From contig NZ_CP031848.1 of the NCBI RefSeq assembly GCF_003441595.1, forward strand, positions 3,658,001-3,722,000: a DNA stretch of 64,000 nucleotides. Direction: 5' to 3'. The position numbers and the translations under genes were made by a program. This document shows, one piece after another, positions 63,996 to 64,000 of this stretch (within the stretch, counting starts at the first letter, position 1; each line of letters opens with the position of its first letter). This stretch comes from Marinobacter sp. Arc7-DN-1 (GTDB lineage: Bacteria > Pseudomonadota > Gammaproteobacteria > Pseudomonadales > Oleiphilaceae). The notes beneath the pieces are model-generated. The model was given only the letters and a program-made list of their open reading frames with translations. It made no database searches and was not told the origin of the DNA.

Positions 63996-64000
63996 ATGAC
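63996..64000 (+). CDS. Start of a gene cut by the window end
   Basis: An ATG at 63996-63998 is preceded by AGGAGG at six-base spacing, a near-perfect ribosome site. Only one codon and two further bases are inside the window, so nothing can be said about the product. Confidence 0.4.

Noticed and set aside
1..64000. CRISPR array or rRNA operon
   Set aside because: No regularly spaced direct repeats and no rRNA-like stretch were seen; the only repeats are the CAAA tract, the 71-bp duplication and the inverted-repeat element.

Overview
This 64 kb window looks like a chromosomal stretch of a marine gammaproteobacterium of the Marinobacter type. That is an inference from protein resemblance and gene order (hemA-prfA-prmC-moeB divergent from a TPR lipoprotein-lolB-ispE-tRNA-prs-rplY-pth-ychF), not from a database search. 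The DNA is fairly GC-rich and densely coded, most genes sit in short co-directional groups, and there are no rRNA genes, CRISPR arrays, transposases or prophage genes.

Layout. 1-11.7 kb: end of an RmlD-like reductase, an FNR-type oxygen-sensing regulator with a perfect FNR box at its own promoter, fabB, a YlqF/RbgA GTPase, a Spy/CpxP-like periplasmic protein, a chemoreceptor without a sensory domain, lipA, metY, a TrkH K+ channel subunit, a decayed chemoreceptor fragment, tRNA-Met and ychF. 11.8-21.8 kb: translation and envelope housekeeping (pth, rplY, prs, tRNA-Gln, ispE, lolB, TPR lipoprotein; divergently hemA, prfA, prmC, moeB), then a long inverted-repeat element and a photolyase gene.

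23.6-28.2 kb: a tight six-gene operon: DUF432 protein, MscS channel, retropepsin-like RimB, ATP-grasp ligase RimK, an M14-type deacylase and YjbQ. It looks like a peptide/glutamate modification module tied to a mechanosensitive channel. 28.2-38.2 kb: a defence-type operon on the minus strand, hsdM-hsdS-[RecQ-like helicase fused to a phosphoribosyltransferase]-[DprA-like SLOG protein]-hsdR. The inner pair is translationally coupled and is the most unusual system in the window. It combines the same three activities (helicase, PRTase, DprA) that handle ssDNA in natural transformation, but inside a type I restriction operon.

38.4-45.1 kb: a TAXI-type TRAP transporter followed by a DctB/DctD-like two-component pair. 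A -24/-12 (sigma-54) promoter and a palindromic upstream activator-like site precede the transporter, so the regulator, its probable binding site and its target can all be read in the sequence. 45.2-57.6 kb: a Cache-domain chemoreceptor ending in a 71-bp tandem duplication that carries two terminators, PIN-PhoH protein, CBS protein, START-domain protein, DUF2804 protein, the min operon led by DUF1244 and HopJ-like genes, dinB with a LexA box, an overlapping PAP2/glycosyltransferase pair and a Tas-like reductase. 57.7-64 kb: a small secreted protein behind a CRP/Vfr-like site, an acetyl-CoA hydrolase/transferase coupled to a SlyD-like isomerase, and an RstA/RstB-like two-component system.

Start codons were moved inward from the longest frame wherever a Shine-Dalgarno sequence, a signal peptide, an upstream RNA gene or an operator decided the matter; each such choice is stated in its entry.
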